DNA from: CAYRJA01 sp964424455
GTDB taxonomy: Bacteria; Bacteroidota; Bacteroidia; Chitinophagales; UBA10324
Reading direction: 5' to 3'
Assembly (NCBI GenBank): GCA_964424455.1
Contig: CAYRJA010000064.1
Span: forward strand, 1 to 18,413
DNA: 18,413 nt
Shown here: positions 1 to 9,493 of the stretch, piece after piece
Layout of the letters: each line of letters starts with the position of its first letter
Numbering within the stretch: position 1 is the stretch's first letter
Notes under the pieces: generated by a model
The model's input: the letters and a program-made list of their open reading frames with translations, nothing else
Databases searched by the model: none
What the model was told of the DNA's origin: nothing
Position numbers and translations under genes: made by a program

Positions 1-1918
1 AGGTAGTGAAGGAGCAGTTAGAGCCGTTAAACACCGTAAGGCATACCCGGTAACTACCCGGAGAAGTGTATGTATGAACAGGATTCTGCTCCGTACCGGT
101 GGAGCCATCTCCGAAATTCCAATTATAAACAGTAGCTCCCTTACTTTTGTCAGTGAAAGTAATAGCAGTCCCCGATCCGTTTGAAATGAAGTCGGCAACA
201 GGAGATGGCTGAACCACTAATTTAAAAACATTACTTGTGTCCGAACAGTTGGTATCGGAGGTGTAAACCCGGAAATAAGAATTGGCTGTATCCTGTGAAA
301 TATAATTGGCTCCGGTTGCACCCGATATACCTGTAAAATTGTTGCCGGTTGCAGAAGATTGCCATTGAATATCTCCTGTAGCGCCCGTTACATCCAGAAC
401 AGCGGGAGTACCCCGGCAGATAGTGTCCTGTGAGGCAGTAATCACTAAGCTGCTGCCACACCCCCCCAACTTAAGTACAAAAATATCGAAGTTTGCCGAA
501 GTCAGATTGTAAGCGTCGGCACCCGGGTTAAAATCCACATCTGTTCCGTAAAAATCACCTGTAGTATAAATATTACCGGCAGCATCTGCTGCAATGGAGT
601 AGCATCTTGATGATCCGCCAAATTGCTCTGCCCAGACAAAATCCCCCGCAGCATCTAATTTGCAGATAAAGGTGTCATAAATGTCTCCCATGTCGGTAAG
701 GATAAAAGTTCCCGGTCCTGGGTCAAAATCCACTGTCTGTGAAAAATATCCTGTGGTATAAATATTACCGGCAGCATCCAAGGCAATAGAGTATCCCTCG
801 TCTATGTATGTTCCGCCTATTCGTTTTGCCCAGACAAAATCCCCCGCAGTGTCTAATTTGCTGATAAAGACATCATAAAAGGAACCTGTTTTCTCAAGAT
901 CATAAGTTCCTGGTCCCGGGTCAAAATCAGCTAATGCACTCTCAAAAATTCCTGTGGTATAAACATTTCCGACAGCATCCACTGCAATGGAAATTCCCAT
1001 CTCACCAATATTTCCGCCACCTGTTCCGCCCATTTGCTTTGCCCAAACCAAATTACCCGAAGGATTTAATTTACAAACGAAGATGTCCTGTTGTCCCGCA
1101 GAAACAAGGTCAAAAGTCCCGGATACTGGGTCAAAATCGGCTGTGTCTCTGAAACCTCCTGTAAGATAAATATTTCCGTTAGCATCCAATACAATGGAAT
1201 TACCTAGTTCGTTTGGTTCCGTACTGCCTAATTGTTTTGCCCAAACGAAATTGCCCGAAGCATCTAATTTACTGACAAATATGTTACTGTTATTAACTTC
1301 TGTAGCGAAAAGATTATAAGTTCCTGGTCCCGGGTCAAAATCCACGATCTGTGAATAACGCCCTGTGGTATAAACATTTCCTGCGGCATCCACTGCAATG
1401 GAATTTCCCTGCTCACCTCCTGTTCCGCCTATTCGTTTTGCCCATACAAAATCCCCCGCAGCGTCTAATTTGCTGATGAAGATGTCACCGGTAACTCCCG
1501 TAGCGGAAAGTGGAAAGTCTGCCGGACCCGGGTCAAAATCCACGGTCTGTGAAAAATATCCTGTGGTATAAACATTTCCGGCAGCATCCACTGCAATGGA
1601 ATTACTTGCTTTGCCATCTGTTCCACCGAATTGTTTTGCCCAGACAAAATCCCCAGCAGGGTCTAATTTGCTGATGAAGATGTCGTCACCAGTTCCTACG
1701 GCGGTAAGGTTAAAGATTCCCGGTCCCGGGTCAAAATCTGTTATGCCCCTAAAATATCCTGTGGTATAAACATTTCCGGCAGCATCCACCGCAATGGAAA
1801 GTCCATTGTCATTTGATGCTGCTCCAAACTGTCGCACCCATTGGAATTCCGGCTGCTGAGCTATAACAGTAAGATTGACTCCTAAAGTAATTGAAAAAAA
1901 TATCAGTATTTTTTTCAT
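1..1918 (-). CDS. SBBP seven-repeat propeller protein with Ig-like and PKD domains, 3' end cut by window edge
   Basis: The frame is open from an ATG at 1918 to the left edge (639 codons); I translated it without finding a stop. Residues 1-20 are a signal peptide (MKKILIFF start, cleavage about VIA|QQ). Residues about 24-483 hold seven SBBP repeats built on the pattern SIAVDAAGNVYTTGYF, then DFDPGPGTY, then DIFISKLD and GDFVWAK. An Ig-like segment with the TICRGTP motif follows (about 485-569). A PKD domain (PSPVADF, then WNFGDGSTG) starts near 570 and is cut by the edge. The closest paralogues end in a T9SS sorting domain, so one probably lies outside the window. The start is 25 bp after the stop of the delta-60 gene on the same strand, which suggests co-transcription. 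The likely role is a cell-surface or secreted scaffold or binding protein; the ligand is unknown. Confidence 0.88.
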   Translation of the reverse strand, partial: MKKILIFFSITLGVNLTVIAQQPEFQWVRQFGAASNDNGLSIAVDAAGNVYTTGYFRGITDFDPGPGIFNLTAVGTGDDIFISKLDPAGDFVWAKQFGGTDGKASNSIAVDAAGNVYTTGYFSQTVDFDPGPADFPLSATGVTGDIFISKLDAAGDFVWAKRIGGTGGEQGNSIAVDAAGNVYTTGRYSQIVDFDPGPGTYNLFATEVNNSNIFVSKLDASGNFVWAKQLGSTEPNELGNSIVLDANGNIYLTGGFRDTADFDPVSGTFDLVSAGQQDIFVCKLNPSGNLVWAKQMGGTGGGNIGEMGISIAVDAVGNVYTTGIFESALADFDPGPGTYDLEKTGSFYDVFISKLDTAGDFVWAKRIGGTYIDEGYSIALDAAGNIYTTGYFSQTVDFDPGPGTFILTDMGDIYDTFICKLDAAGDFVWAEQFGGSSRCYSIAADAAGNIYTTGDFYGTDVDFNPGADAYNLTSANFDIFVLKLGGCGSSLVITASQDTICRGTPAVLDVTGATGDIQWQSSATGNNFTGISGATGANYISQDTANSYFRVYTSDTNCSDTSNVFKLVVQPSPVADFISNGSGTAITFTDKSKGATVYNWNFGDGSTGTEQNPVHTYTSPGSYRVCLTVFNGSNCSFTT

Positions 1919-1943
1919 TTATATCGAATTCTTTATGTTTTCC

Positions 1944-4505
1944 TTAGTTCATCTTCACTACCTTCTGTACATAAACCGAGTGAGGCAGCATTGCTTTCAG
2001 AAAGTAAACTCCTTGTGGTAGCGTCTTGCCGTCTATTCTTAATATTCCGGTACCTTCAGTTATCTGCTCACTCTTTATCATTTTACCGGCAACATCTATA
2101 AGCTCCACTTGTTTTATCTGATGATTGGAAGGTAGTTCTATATACAAATCAGAACTAAACGGTGAAGGGTAAATCTTCCATTCACTATATTGTTCGATAT
2201 CACCGGTTCCGGTTATGCCTGCCTGTACATCTTTGCATATCGAAAAAGAGCAGTTCGAACCATTGTAAACCGTCAGACATACATGGTAGAGCCCTTCTTT
2301 TGCATAGGTATAAACCGGATTGATCTCATTAGAAGTATCCCCATTACCAAAATCCCATTCAAAAATACTGGCATCCTGTGTCCCACCTGTGTTAAAGCTG
2401 ATTTGTTTATCATTACTGCCTGTCTGAGTATAAGTGAAATCGGCTATCGGCGAGGGTTTAACTATAATCTTTACCCCTGTTGCCGTGTCTGAACAATTAC
2501 CGTTGGTAGTATAAACACGATAGTAGCTGTCCGTATCAGGTAATGGCGTGTAACTTGTTTCTGATGCTCCTGCTATGTCTGTATAGTTAACATTCGTCTG
2601 AGAGGTTTGCCATTGAATTGCTCCTGAACTACCTGTTACATTAAGTAGCGCAGGCGTTCCTCTGCATATTGTATCCCGCAGAGCTGTTACAGTTCCGGAT
2701 TGAACGTTGTCGCTCACTGTAATAAGTAATGTATTGGAAGTAGCCGGCGAGCCGGTGATACATGCAATGCCGGAAGTCAGAATGCAATTAACCGAATCCT
2801 GATTAGCAAGTGAAGAAGTACTAAATGTGCTGTTATCAGTTCCTACATTCACTCCATTTACTTTCCACTGATAAGCAGGTTTTGTTCCTCCGTTAGTGGG
2901 TGTAGCTGAAAAAATAACTGTTTTTCCTTGACATACTGAAGTGGATGATGCGGATATGGCAACAAAGGCAACATCCGTGATACTTTTGTTAATACTGATA
3001 TCTTTTCCATTATCGCTGCTTGTATCAGCAGGATTACTGCTGACCACTCTTATTCTGTACCCCGTACCGACAGGAGTGTTGCCCGGAATAGTAGCAACAA
3101 TACTTCCGCTTGGTCCGGTACCTGTGCCGATAATAACAGGCGAAGCAAAACTACCCGATGAATCGCTTAGCTCTACATTAATATTTCCGGTTGGGGTAAA
3201 ACCGCTACAGGTATAATTGACAGTTACATTGTTCCCTGTACACAGGTTCGTACTGCTTAAGGAGTTAACTGCAATGGAAGGTGTTATATCCCATAATAGG
3301 CGGGCAATACGGTTTATAGCAGTACCGTTGTAGGAAGTAAACGATCCACAAATCAATATTTTACCGTCACTCTGGATAGCTATTCTTGAGATGGTGTTAT
3401 CAACTCCGGTTCCGGTATCAAAGGTGGCATCTAATGTTCCGTCTGCATTCAGGCGGGCAATGCGGTTTTGGGTAGTACCGTTGTAGGAAGTAAAATCTCC
3501 GCCAATCAATATCTTTCCATCACTCTGGATAACGATTGAACGGACAGTAGCATTTGCTCCTGTTCCGGGATTAAAGGAGGCATCTAATGTTCCGTCTGCA
3601 TTCAGGCGGGCAATGCGGGTGATGGTAGTACCATTGTAGGAGCCAAACATTCCGCCAATCAATATCTTTCCGTCACTCTGGATAGCGACTGAATAAATAT
3701 AACCATCTGGCATGCTACATCCACTTCCTCCGGGATTAAAGGAGGCATCTAATGTTCCGTCTGCATTCAGGCGGGCAATATTCCTCCCGACAGTAGCACC
3801 GTTGTAGGTAGAATAAATTCCGCCAATCAATATCTTTCCGTCACTCTGGACAGCGATTGACCAGATATTACTATTTGGTCCAGATCCGGGATTAAAGGTG
3901 GCATCCCATGTTCCGTCTGCATTCAGGCGGGCAATACGGACTTTAAAGGAAGTAAAATATCCGCCAATCAATATCTTTCCATCACTCTGGACAGCGATTG
4001 AAAGAACAAAATTATTTGGTGCAGATCCTCCGGGGAAGGTAGCATCCAATGTTCCGTCTGTATTCAGGCGGGCAAGATATTGCCTGGCAGTGCCGTTGTA
4101 GGTAGTAAACAATCCTCCAATCAATATTTTACCGTCACTTTGAACAGCGAGGGCATATACCTCTGCATTTGCTCCAGTTCCTCCGGGATTAAAGGTGGCA
4201 TCCAATGTTCCATCTGTATTCAGACGGGCAACGCGGTTGATGGAAGTACCGTTGTAGGAAGTGAAATTTCCGACAATCACTATTTTACCGTCACTCTGGA
4301 TAGCCATTGAATGGACAGTATTATCTGCTCCTGTTCCGGGATTAAAGGAGGCATCTAAAGTTACGGGGGACTGAGCAAAATTATAAGATGGCGACAGAGC
4401 CATTGTAAAAATGATGGCTAGCAAAAGAAACATCTTTCGCTTTCCTTTTTGTATTAGTGATGAATGAAATGAAAAAAAGGAATTGGATTGATTAGCATGT
4501 TTCAT
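1944..4505 (-). CDS. Delta-60 repeat (DUF5122-type) seven-repeat propeller protein with Ig-like, PKD and T9SS sorting domains
   Basis: This is an 853-aa secreted protein when started at 4505. A signal peptide covers residues 1-44: basic GKRK, hydrophobic FLLLAIIFTMAL, cleavage about NFA|Q. Residues about 49-405 carry seven delta-60 repeats of the type IQSDGKILIGG, then FTSYNGT, then RIARLNADGTLDATFNPG. Three Ig-like segments with Cys follow (about 407-505, 507-597, 598-685). A PKD domain runs from about 686 (PSPIADF, EWDFGNGD, VCLTVYNGSNC). A type A T9SS sorting domain starts about 779 (KIYPSPFSS) and contains GVYFLKA. The frame stays open to an upstream ATG at 4670, giving 908 aa, but that would bury the signal peptide 80 residues inside, so 4505 is preferred. 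The repeats differ from the SBBP type of the neighbours, while the Ig, PKD and sorting modules are related. Function and ligand are unknown. Confidence 0.88.
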   Translation of the reverse strand: MKHANQSNSFFSFHSSLIQKGKRKMFLLLAIIFTMALSPSYNFAQSPVTLDASFNPGTGADNTVHSMAIQSDGKIVIVGNFTSYNGTSINRVARLNTDGTLDATFNPGGTGANAEVYALAVQSDGKILIGGLFTTYNGTARQYLARLNTDGTLDATFPGGSAPNNFVLSIAVQSDGKILIGGYFTSFKVRIARLNADGTWDATFNPGSGPNSNIWSIAVQSDGKILIGGIYSTYNGATVGRNIARLNADGTLDASFNPGGSGCSMPDGYIYSVAIQSDGKILIGGMFGSYNGTTITRIARLNADGTLDASFNPGTGANATVRSIVIQSDGKILIGGDFTSYNGTTQNRIARLNADGTLDATFDTGTGVDNTISRIAIQSDGKILICGSFTSYNGTAINRIARLLWDITPSIAVNSLSSTNLCTGNNVTVNYTCSGFTPTGNINVELSDSSGSFASPVIIGTGTGPSGSIVATIPGNTPVGTGYRIRVVSSNPADTSSDNGKDISINKSITDVAFVAISASSTSVCQGKTVIFSATPTNGGTKPAYQWKVNGVNVGTDNSTFSTSSLANQDSVNCILTSGIACITGSPATSNTLLITVSDNVQSGTVTALRDTICRGTPALLNVTGSSGAIQWQTSQTNVNYTDIAGASETSYTPLPDTDSYYRVYTTNGNCSDTATGVKIIVKPSPIADFTYTQTGSNDKQISFNTGGTQDASIFEWDFGNGDTSNEINPVYTYAKEGLYHVCLTVYNGSNCSFSICKDVQAGITGTGDIEQYSEWKIYPSPFSSDLYIELPSNHQIKQVELIDVAGKMIKSEQITEGTGILRIDGKTLPQGVYFLKAMLPHSVYVQKVVKMN

Positions 4506-4557
4506 AGTATTAGGTTTAAGATTGATTAAGAAATTAATTAGTTCATTTTCTGACACA

Positions 4558-4583
4558 GCGGAGTTCGCTTCGCGTAACTCCGC
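4558..4583. repeat. GC-rich imperfect palindrome in the leader of the delta-60 gene
   Basis: The left arm GCGGAGTTCGC pairs with the right arm GCGTAACTCCGC around a TTC loop, with one bulged T. It sits in a roughly 100-bp GC-rich patch (about 4555-4655) inside an otherwise AT-rich leader. It could be a REP-like dispersed element or a leader RNA hairpin. The sequence alone does not decide between them. Confidence 0.6.
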
Positions 4584-4749
4584 GTCGCCATTTATCCTGA
4601 TTCCGTCCCTCTCCTTGTTTCCTGTGAAGGTGCGCGGTGCAGGCGCTAAAAGTGTTATTGTCTTTTTCATGAGAATTGAGTTATTAGAGAGCGATAGAAA
4701 ATGTTTGTTTATGATGGATTCTCTCTATCTGCTCTTTTATTTGCTTACA

Positions 4750-4798
4750 CAAGGTACTGCCATACAAAGACAGAAAGCAATACAACTTTTGTTGTATT
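4750..4798 (-). promoter_or_regulatory. Promoter with palindromic operator upstream of the delta-60 gene
   Basis: A perfect 8-4-8 palindrome, AATACAAC-N4-GTTGTATT, lies at 4779-4798. On the minus strand a TTG at 4780-4778, overlapping the palindrome edge, is followed after 20 bp by GTACCTTG (4757-4750), an imperfect match to the Bacteroidota -7 consensus TAnnTTTG. The palindrome-to-box distance is 21 bp, the same as at 11807-11855 and 12523-12571. Sequence similarity to the 11807-11855 copy continues downstream of the box (GTGTAAGC, then AATAAAAGAGCAGATAGA). Confidence 0.68.
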
Positions 4799-4905
4799 TT
4801 TTGTAGTATGGTTTTAAGGTAAAACATTTGTTCGTCCAACACTGTCATACTCCTCTACTTGTCATCCCCGCCGATAGAGTAATTGATTCAGTCATGCCGC
4901 TGTTA

Positions 4906-7164
4906 TTATTGTTTTATCACCCGATCTATGTAATCCGCGTTCTTTGTTTTCACTTTCACGAAGTACATGCCGTTGGGCAAGGCGGGAATCTCAATTAGAA
5001 GTTTGAAGTTTGGGGTTTCGGATATAAAGTTTGGAGTTCCCGGATACTCACTGTAAATCTTTCTTCCAAGCAAATCATATAGCTCAATTCCCTGTATGGG
5101 TTTATTCATATTCCTTTGCTCAATCGTAATGCTGCGGCTGAACGGATTGGGATAGAGTATAAAATTATCTTGAGCGAAAATATCTGTAACACTTGTCGTT
5201 ATGCCCGCATCTATATCACGACAGGTAGTGAAGGAGCAGTTAGAGCCGTTAAACACCGTAAGGCATACCCGGTAACTCCCCGGAGAAGTGTATGTATGAA
5301 CAGGGCTTTGCTCCGTACCGGTGGAGCCATCTCCAAAATCCCAGTTGTAAACAGTAGCTCCCTTACTTTTGTCCGTGAAGGTAATGTCAGTACCCGAACC
5401 GCTTGAAATAAAGTCGGCAACAGGAGATGGCTGAACCACTAATTTAAAAACATCACTTGTGTCTGGACAGTTGGCATCAGAGGTATAAACCCTGAAGTAG
5501 GAATTGACGGTGTCCTGTGAAATGTAGCTTGCCTCAGTTGCACCCTGGATACCTGTAAAATTGTTGCCCGTTACAGAAGATTGCCACTGGATATCTCCTG
5601 AAGCGACCGTTACGTTCAGCACAGCGGGAGTACCCCGGCAGATGGTGTCCTGTGATGCAGTAATCATTAATCTTCCTCCTGCCATACATCCGCCACTCAT
5701 CTTGAGAATAAAAATATCCACAGCAGTACTGCTATTACCTGTTGAATTTATATAAAAAACGCCTGAACCAGGGTCAAAATCTACTGTACTCGTAAAATTC
5801 CCTCCAATATAAAGACTTCCTCCTAAAGCATCTAATGCAATGGCTCTGCTATTATCTTCTCCTGTTGCACCCATTCCGCCAGCCCAAATAAAGTTCCCCG
5901 AAGCATCTAATTTGCTAATGAATATATCATAATCTCTGTTGGAATATTTCGCCGTAAGGTGGTAAGTACCAGATCCGGGATCAAAGTCGGTAGTTCCTTG
6001 AAATTGTCCTGTGGTATAAACATTACCGGACACATCCACTGCTATGCCATAGCCTCCTTCGAAGTAACCTGTTAGAATACCCGGAACAAAATCACTACCC
6101 ATCTGCTTTGCCCATACAAAATTGCCGGAAGCATCTAATTTACTGATGAATATATCTCCGTATCCCGCTGCTGTAAAGTCGTAAGTTCCCGATCCCGGAT
6201 CGAAGTCGGTTGTTCCGAAAAAGGAACCCGTCGTATAAACATTGCCCGAAGCATCTACAGCAATAGCCCAGCTATAGTCATTCCCCGTTCCACTCAATAG
6301 TTTTGCCCATATAAAATTACCGTCATTATCCAATTTACTGATAAAAATATCTGAAGCGGTTCCATTCGCTACAAGATTATAAGTTCCGGCGCCTGGATCA
6401 AAATCAACCGTTTGATAAAAGGTGCCTGTGGTGTAAACATTTCCGAATGCATCCATAGTAATATATGGTTCGAGGCAAGTTGACTTACCGGCAAATTGTT
6501 TTGCCCATACGAAATTGCCGTCAGTATCCCACTTACTGACAAATTGATCCGCACTACCTGCCGATGAAAGATCGTATGTTCCAGCACCCGGATCAAAGTC
6601 AACTGTTCCCTGAAAATATCCTGTGGTATAAATATTACCGGATGCATCCAAAACAATGGATCCGGAACCGAAACTGACTTCTAATAGCTTTACCCATACA
6701 AGATTACCATCCCCATCCAATTTGCTAATGAATCCTGAAAAATATTTTGGTGGTGTAAGATTGTAAGTTCCGGCACCCGGGTCAAAGTCAACGGTACCCT
6801 GAAAATACCCCGTAGTATAAACATTACCAACTGCATCTACTGCAACGGATGTCCCCACTTCGGATTGTGCGCCTTGTAATTGTTTCGCCCATACAAAATT
6901 ACCCGAAGTATCTAACTTACTGATAAAAATGTCATTCTGCCCTGCCGAAGTAAAATTGCATGTTCCCGGCCCAGGATCAAAGTCGGCTATTCCGGTGAAA
7001 AAACCTGTGGTATAAACATTCCCTGCACCATCTAACACCATGGATTTTAAATAGTCACTGTTATTCCCCCCCATATTGCGCGCCCATTGAAATTCGGGTT
7101 GTTGAGCTGTTACAGTATTGCTTAAAATAAGTGTTAAGATGATGAGTGTAATTGTTTTGTTCAT
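4906..7164 (-). CDS. SBBP seven-repeat propeller protein with Ig-like, PKD and T9SS sorting domains (752 aa)
   Basis: Residues 1-20 are a signal peptide (MNKTITLIILTLILSNTVTA|Q). Residues about 22-490 hold seven SBBP repeats. The N-terminal FQWARNMGG matches the FVWAKQ strand that ends other repeats, while the last repeat lacks that part. An Ig-like segment (about 497-577, ICRGTPAVLNVT), a PKD domain (from about 578; WDFGDGSTG, YRVCLTVFNGSNC) and a type A T9SS sorting domain (from about 667; LYPNPFSRS, MYFVKVK) follow. It is most similar to the 741-aa paralogue: both have SKWDTDGNF in the third repeat and AKQFAGKST and MGSDFVP at equivalent places. It is probably the last gene of a three-gene operon, 47 bp after the 740-aa gene. 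The likely role is a secreted or surface-attached protein with unknown ligand. The start is supported by the signal peptide. Confidence 0.93.
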   Translation of the reverse strand: MNKTITLIILTLILSNTVTAQQPEFQWARNMGGNNSDYLKSMVLDGAGNVYTTGFFTGIADFDPGPGTCNFTSAGQNDIFISKLDTSGNFVWAKQLQGAQSEVGTSVAVDAVGNVYTTGYFQGTVDFDPGAGTYNLTPPKYFSGFISKLDGDGNLVWVKLLEVSFGSGSIVLDASGNIYTTGYFQGTVDFDPGAGTYDLSSAGSADQFVSKWDTDGNFVWAKQFAGKSTCLEPYITMDAFGNVYTTGTFYQTVDFDPGAGTYNLVANGTASDIFISKLDNDGNFIWAKLLSGTGNDYSWAIAVDASGNVYTTGSFFGTTDFDPGSGTYDFTAAGYGDIFISKLDASGNFVWAKQMGSDFVPGILTGYFEGGYGIAVDVSGNVYTTGQFQGTTDFDPGSGTYHLTAKYSNRDYDIFISKLDASGNFIWAGGMGATGEDNSRAIALDALGGSLYIGGNFTSTVDFDPGSGVFYINSTGNSSTAVDIFILKMSGGCMAGGRLMITASQDTICRGTPAVLNVTVASGDIQWQSSVTGNNFTGIQGATEASYISQDTVNSYFRVYTSDANCPDTSDVFKLVVQPSPVADFISSGSGTDITFTDKSKGATVYNWDFGDGSTGTEQSPVHTYTSPGSYRVCLTVFNGSNCSFTTCRDIDAGITTSVTDIFAQDNFILYPNPFSRSITIEQRNMNKPIQGIELYDLLGRKIYSEYPGTPNFISETPNFKLLIEIPALPNGMYFVKVKTKNADYIDRVIKQ

Positions 7165-7211
7165 GATTGTGTAATTGTATGGATTATCTTAATTTAAATT
7201 TTTTTATTGTT

Positions 7212-9434
7212 TTATTCATCTGCTCTATTCTTCACTGTCCGAAAAAGTGTAACAGTTCTATCTTTCGTTTTCAATTTCAGAAAGTACATACCATCAGCTA
7301 AGGCAGAAAAGTTTACAGTTCGGAGTTTGGAGTTTGAAGTTTGATCTGACGAAAACTGCTGCTCATAAACTTTCCTCCCTAACAAATCATATACTTCTAT
7401 GCTTTCTATTGGATTATTAGCGCTTGTCTGCTCTATTGTAATGCTGCCAATGAATGGATTGGGGTATATATTCAACTGATTATCCGCCTCAATGAGTGTA
7501 ACACCTGTTCCTGTTCCTGCTTCTATATCCCGGCAAGTAGTGAAAGAACAGTTGGAGCCGTTAAATACCGTAAGGCATACCCGGTAACTTCCCGCAGAAG
7601 CGTAAGTATGAACAGGGTTTTGCTCCGTACCGGTGGAGCCATCTCCAAAATCCCAGTCGTAAATTGTGGCTCCCTTACTTTTGTCAGTGAAGGTAATGTC
7701 AGTACCCGAACCGCTTGAAATAAAGTCGGCAACTGGTGACGGCTGGACCACTAATTTAAAGACATCACTTGTATCCGGACAGTTGGCATCGGAGGTGTAA
7801 ACCCGGAAATAAGAATTGGCTGTATCCTGTGAAATATAATTGGCTCCGGTTGCACCCGATATACCTGTGAAATTACTACCTGTTACAGAAGATTGCCATT
7901 GAACATTTCCTGTAGTGCCTGTTACATCTAAAACTGACGGAGTACCCCGGCAGATGGTATCCTGCGAGGCAGTAATTATTAACTTCCCTCCTGCCATACA
8001 TCCACCACTCATTTTGAGAATATACTTACTCCATCCGCCTGAAGATGAAACATTGTAAGTGCCTGAACCCGGATCGAAATCTATTGCTGTGCTTTCAAAA
8101 TTCCCTGCAATATATAGATTCCCCGAAGCATCTGGCGCAACAGACCTACCCTCATCGTTATAGTTTCCACCTATTTGCCCCGTCCAGATAAGATTACCCG
8201 ATGCATCTAATTTACTGATGAATATATCGCCTTCTCCTGCCACAGTAAGATTATAAACTCCGGTACCCGGATCAAAGTCCGCTGTCCCTCTAAACCATCC
8301 GGTAGTATAAACATTGCCCAAAGCATCCGTTGCAATGGAATAACCATAGTCCCATAGATTTCCACCTATACTTTTTGCCCATACAAAATTACCATCATTA
8401 TCTAATTTACTAATGAATATATCGCCTTGCCCTAAATCTGTAAGGTTGTAAATTCCTGAACCCGGATCAAAATCGCCTGTCCTAAAACCTCCCGTAGTGT
8501 AAACATTACCGGCGGCATCTAAAGCGATGGAAACACCTCCATCTCCATCTCCTCCACCCATACCTTTTGCCCATACAAAATTACCATCAGCATCCAGTTT
8601 ACTAACAAATATCCTATACGAAGTAATATTGTAAGTTCCCGATCCAGGATCGAAATCAACTGTCCCGGATAGACGACCTGTAGTATAAACATTACCGGAA
8701 TTATCTAAAGCAATACCGAATCCTCCTGAGGTACCTCCCGGCTTTCCGAGAAATTGCTTTGCCCATAAAAAATTACCGTCGTTATCTAATTTGACAATGA
8801 AACTAGTTTCGCCGCCTATCCCAGTAAGGTTATAAGTCCCCACACCCGGATCGAAGTCAACTGTTCCTCTATAAAGTCCTGTAGTATAAGTATTGCCGGA
8901 AGCATCCACTGCAATAGAAATTCCCATTCCATAATCAGTGCCGCTCAACTGCTTTGCCCACACAAAGTTGCCGGAAGCATCCAATTTGACTATGTACGCA
9001 TCTTTTCCACTCCCTGCTACAGTAAGGCTGTAGGTTCCCACACCCGGATCAAAGTCAACTGCTCCACCAAAATATCCTGTGGTATAAACATTACCGGAGG
9101 CATCCACAGTACTGGCAGATCCATTGGTAGAAGAACCCACTGCTCCGCCAAAACTTCTCGCCCAGATAAAATTACCCGAAGCGTCCAATTTGACAATAGA
9201 ATGACTATAGAGTCCTGCTGCAGTAAGATTGTAAACTCCGACACCCGGATCAAAGTCGGCTGTTCCACCAAAAACCCCTGTGATATAAATATGACCGGAC
9301 TTATCCAGCGTCATGGAAGCTACCAGTCCCTCGTTAGCTTTCATGTTTTGCACCCATTGAAACTCCGGATGTTGAGCTGTTACAGTGTTACTTAAGATAA
9401 GCATTAAGATAATAAGTGCAAATATTTTGTTCAT
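7212..9434 (-). CDS. SBBP seven-repeat propeller protein with Ig-like, PKD and T9SS sorting domains (740 aa)
   Basis: The signal peptide is MNKIFALIILMLILSNTVTA|Q (residues 1-20). Seven SBBP repeats span about 22-475, each with DFDPG; several end in IVKLD rather than ISKLD. The last repeat runs into KMSGGCMAGG near 474. An Ig-like segment follows (about 480-563), then a PKD domain (from about 564) and a T9SS sorting domain (from about 655; IYPNPFIGS, GMYFLKLK). The sorting domain holds an extra loop (QTSNSKLRT) coded by a short-period DNA repeat. The gene is 59 bp downstream of the 741-aa gene on the same strand. Its leader is nearly identical to that of the following gene (4 differences in about 51 bp), so the duplication unit included the spacer. 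No catalytic motif is visible. Confidence 0.93.
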   Translation of the reverse strand: MNKIFALIILMLILSNTVTAQHPEFQWVQNMKANEGLVASMTLDKSGHIYITGVFGGTADFDPGVGVYNLTAAGLYSHSIVKLDASGNFIWARSFGGAVGSSTNGSASTVDASGNVYTTGYFGGAVDFDPGVGTYSLTVAGSGKDAYIVKLDASGNFVWAKQLSGTDYGMGISIAVDASGNTYTTGLYRGTVDFDPGVGTYNLTGIGGETSFIVKLDNDGNFLWAKQFLGKPGGTSGGFGIALDNSGNVYTTGRLSGTVDFDPGSGTYNITSYRIFVSKLDADGNFVWAKGMGGGDGDGGVSIALDAAGNVYTTGGFRTGDFDPGSGIYNLTDLGQGDIFISKLDNDGNFVWAKSIGGNLWDYGYSIATDALGNVYTTGWFRGTADFDPGTGVYNLTVAGEGDIFISKLDASGNLIWTGQIGGNYNDEGRSVAPDASGNLYIAGNFESTAIDFDPGSGTYNVSSSGGWSKYILKMSGGCMAGGKLIITASQDTICRGTPSVLDVTGTTGNVQWQSSVTGSNFTGISGATGANYISQDTANSYFRVYTSDANCPDTSDVFKLVVQPSPVADFISSGSGTDITFTDKSKGATIYDWDFGDGSTGTEQNPVHTYASAGSYRVCLTVFNGSNCSFTTCRDIEAGTGTGVTLIEADNQLNIYPNPFIGSITIEQTSANNPIESIEVYDLLGRKVYEQQFSSDQTSNSKLRTVNFSALADGMYFLKLKTKDRTVTLFRTVKNRADE

Positions 9435-9493
9435 GATTGTGTAATTGTATCGGTTATCTTAATTCAAAATTTTTTATTGTTTCTTTCCTCTGA

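Larger units (their letters stand above)
4506..4905 (-). other. 400-bp intergenic region and leader of the delta-60 gene
   Basis: From right to left this stretch holds about 107 bp with no clear feature (4799-4905), the operator/promoter (4750-4798), and a leader of about 240 nt. An ATG at 4670 starts MKKTITLL, which resembles the MNKTITLI start of the neighbouring SBBP genes. The GC-rich palindrome and the preferred start at 4505 follow. The leader is much longer than the one before the 741-aa gene (about 88 nt from box to ATG). I see no RNA gene here. Confidence 0.55.

Noticed and set aside
4799..4905. A possible degraded repeat (GTCATCCCCGCC, GTCATGCCGC)
   Set aside because: The words recall the right-end repeat, but no paired ends or second full arm can be shown.
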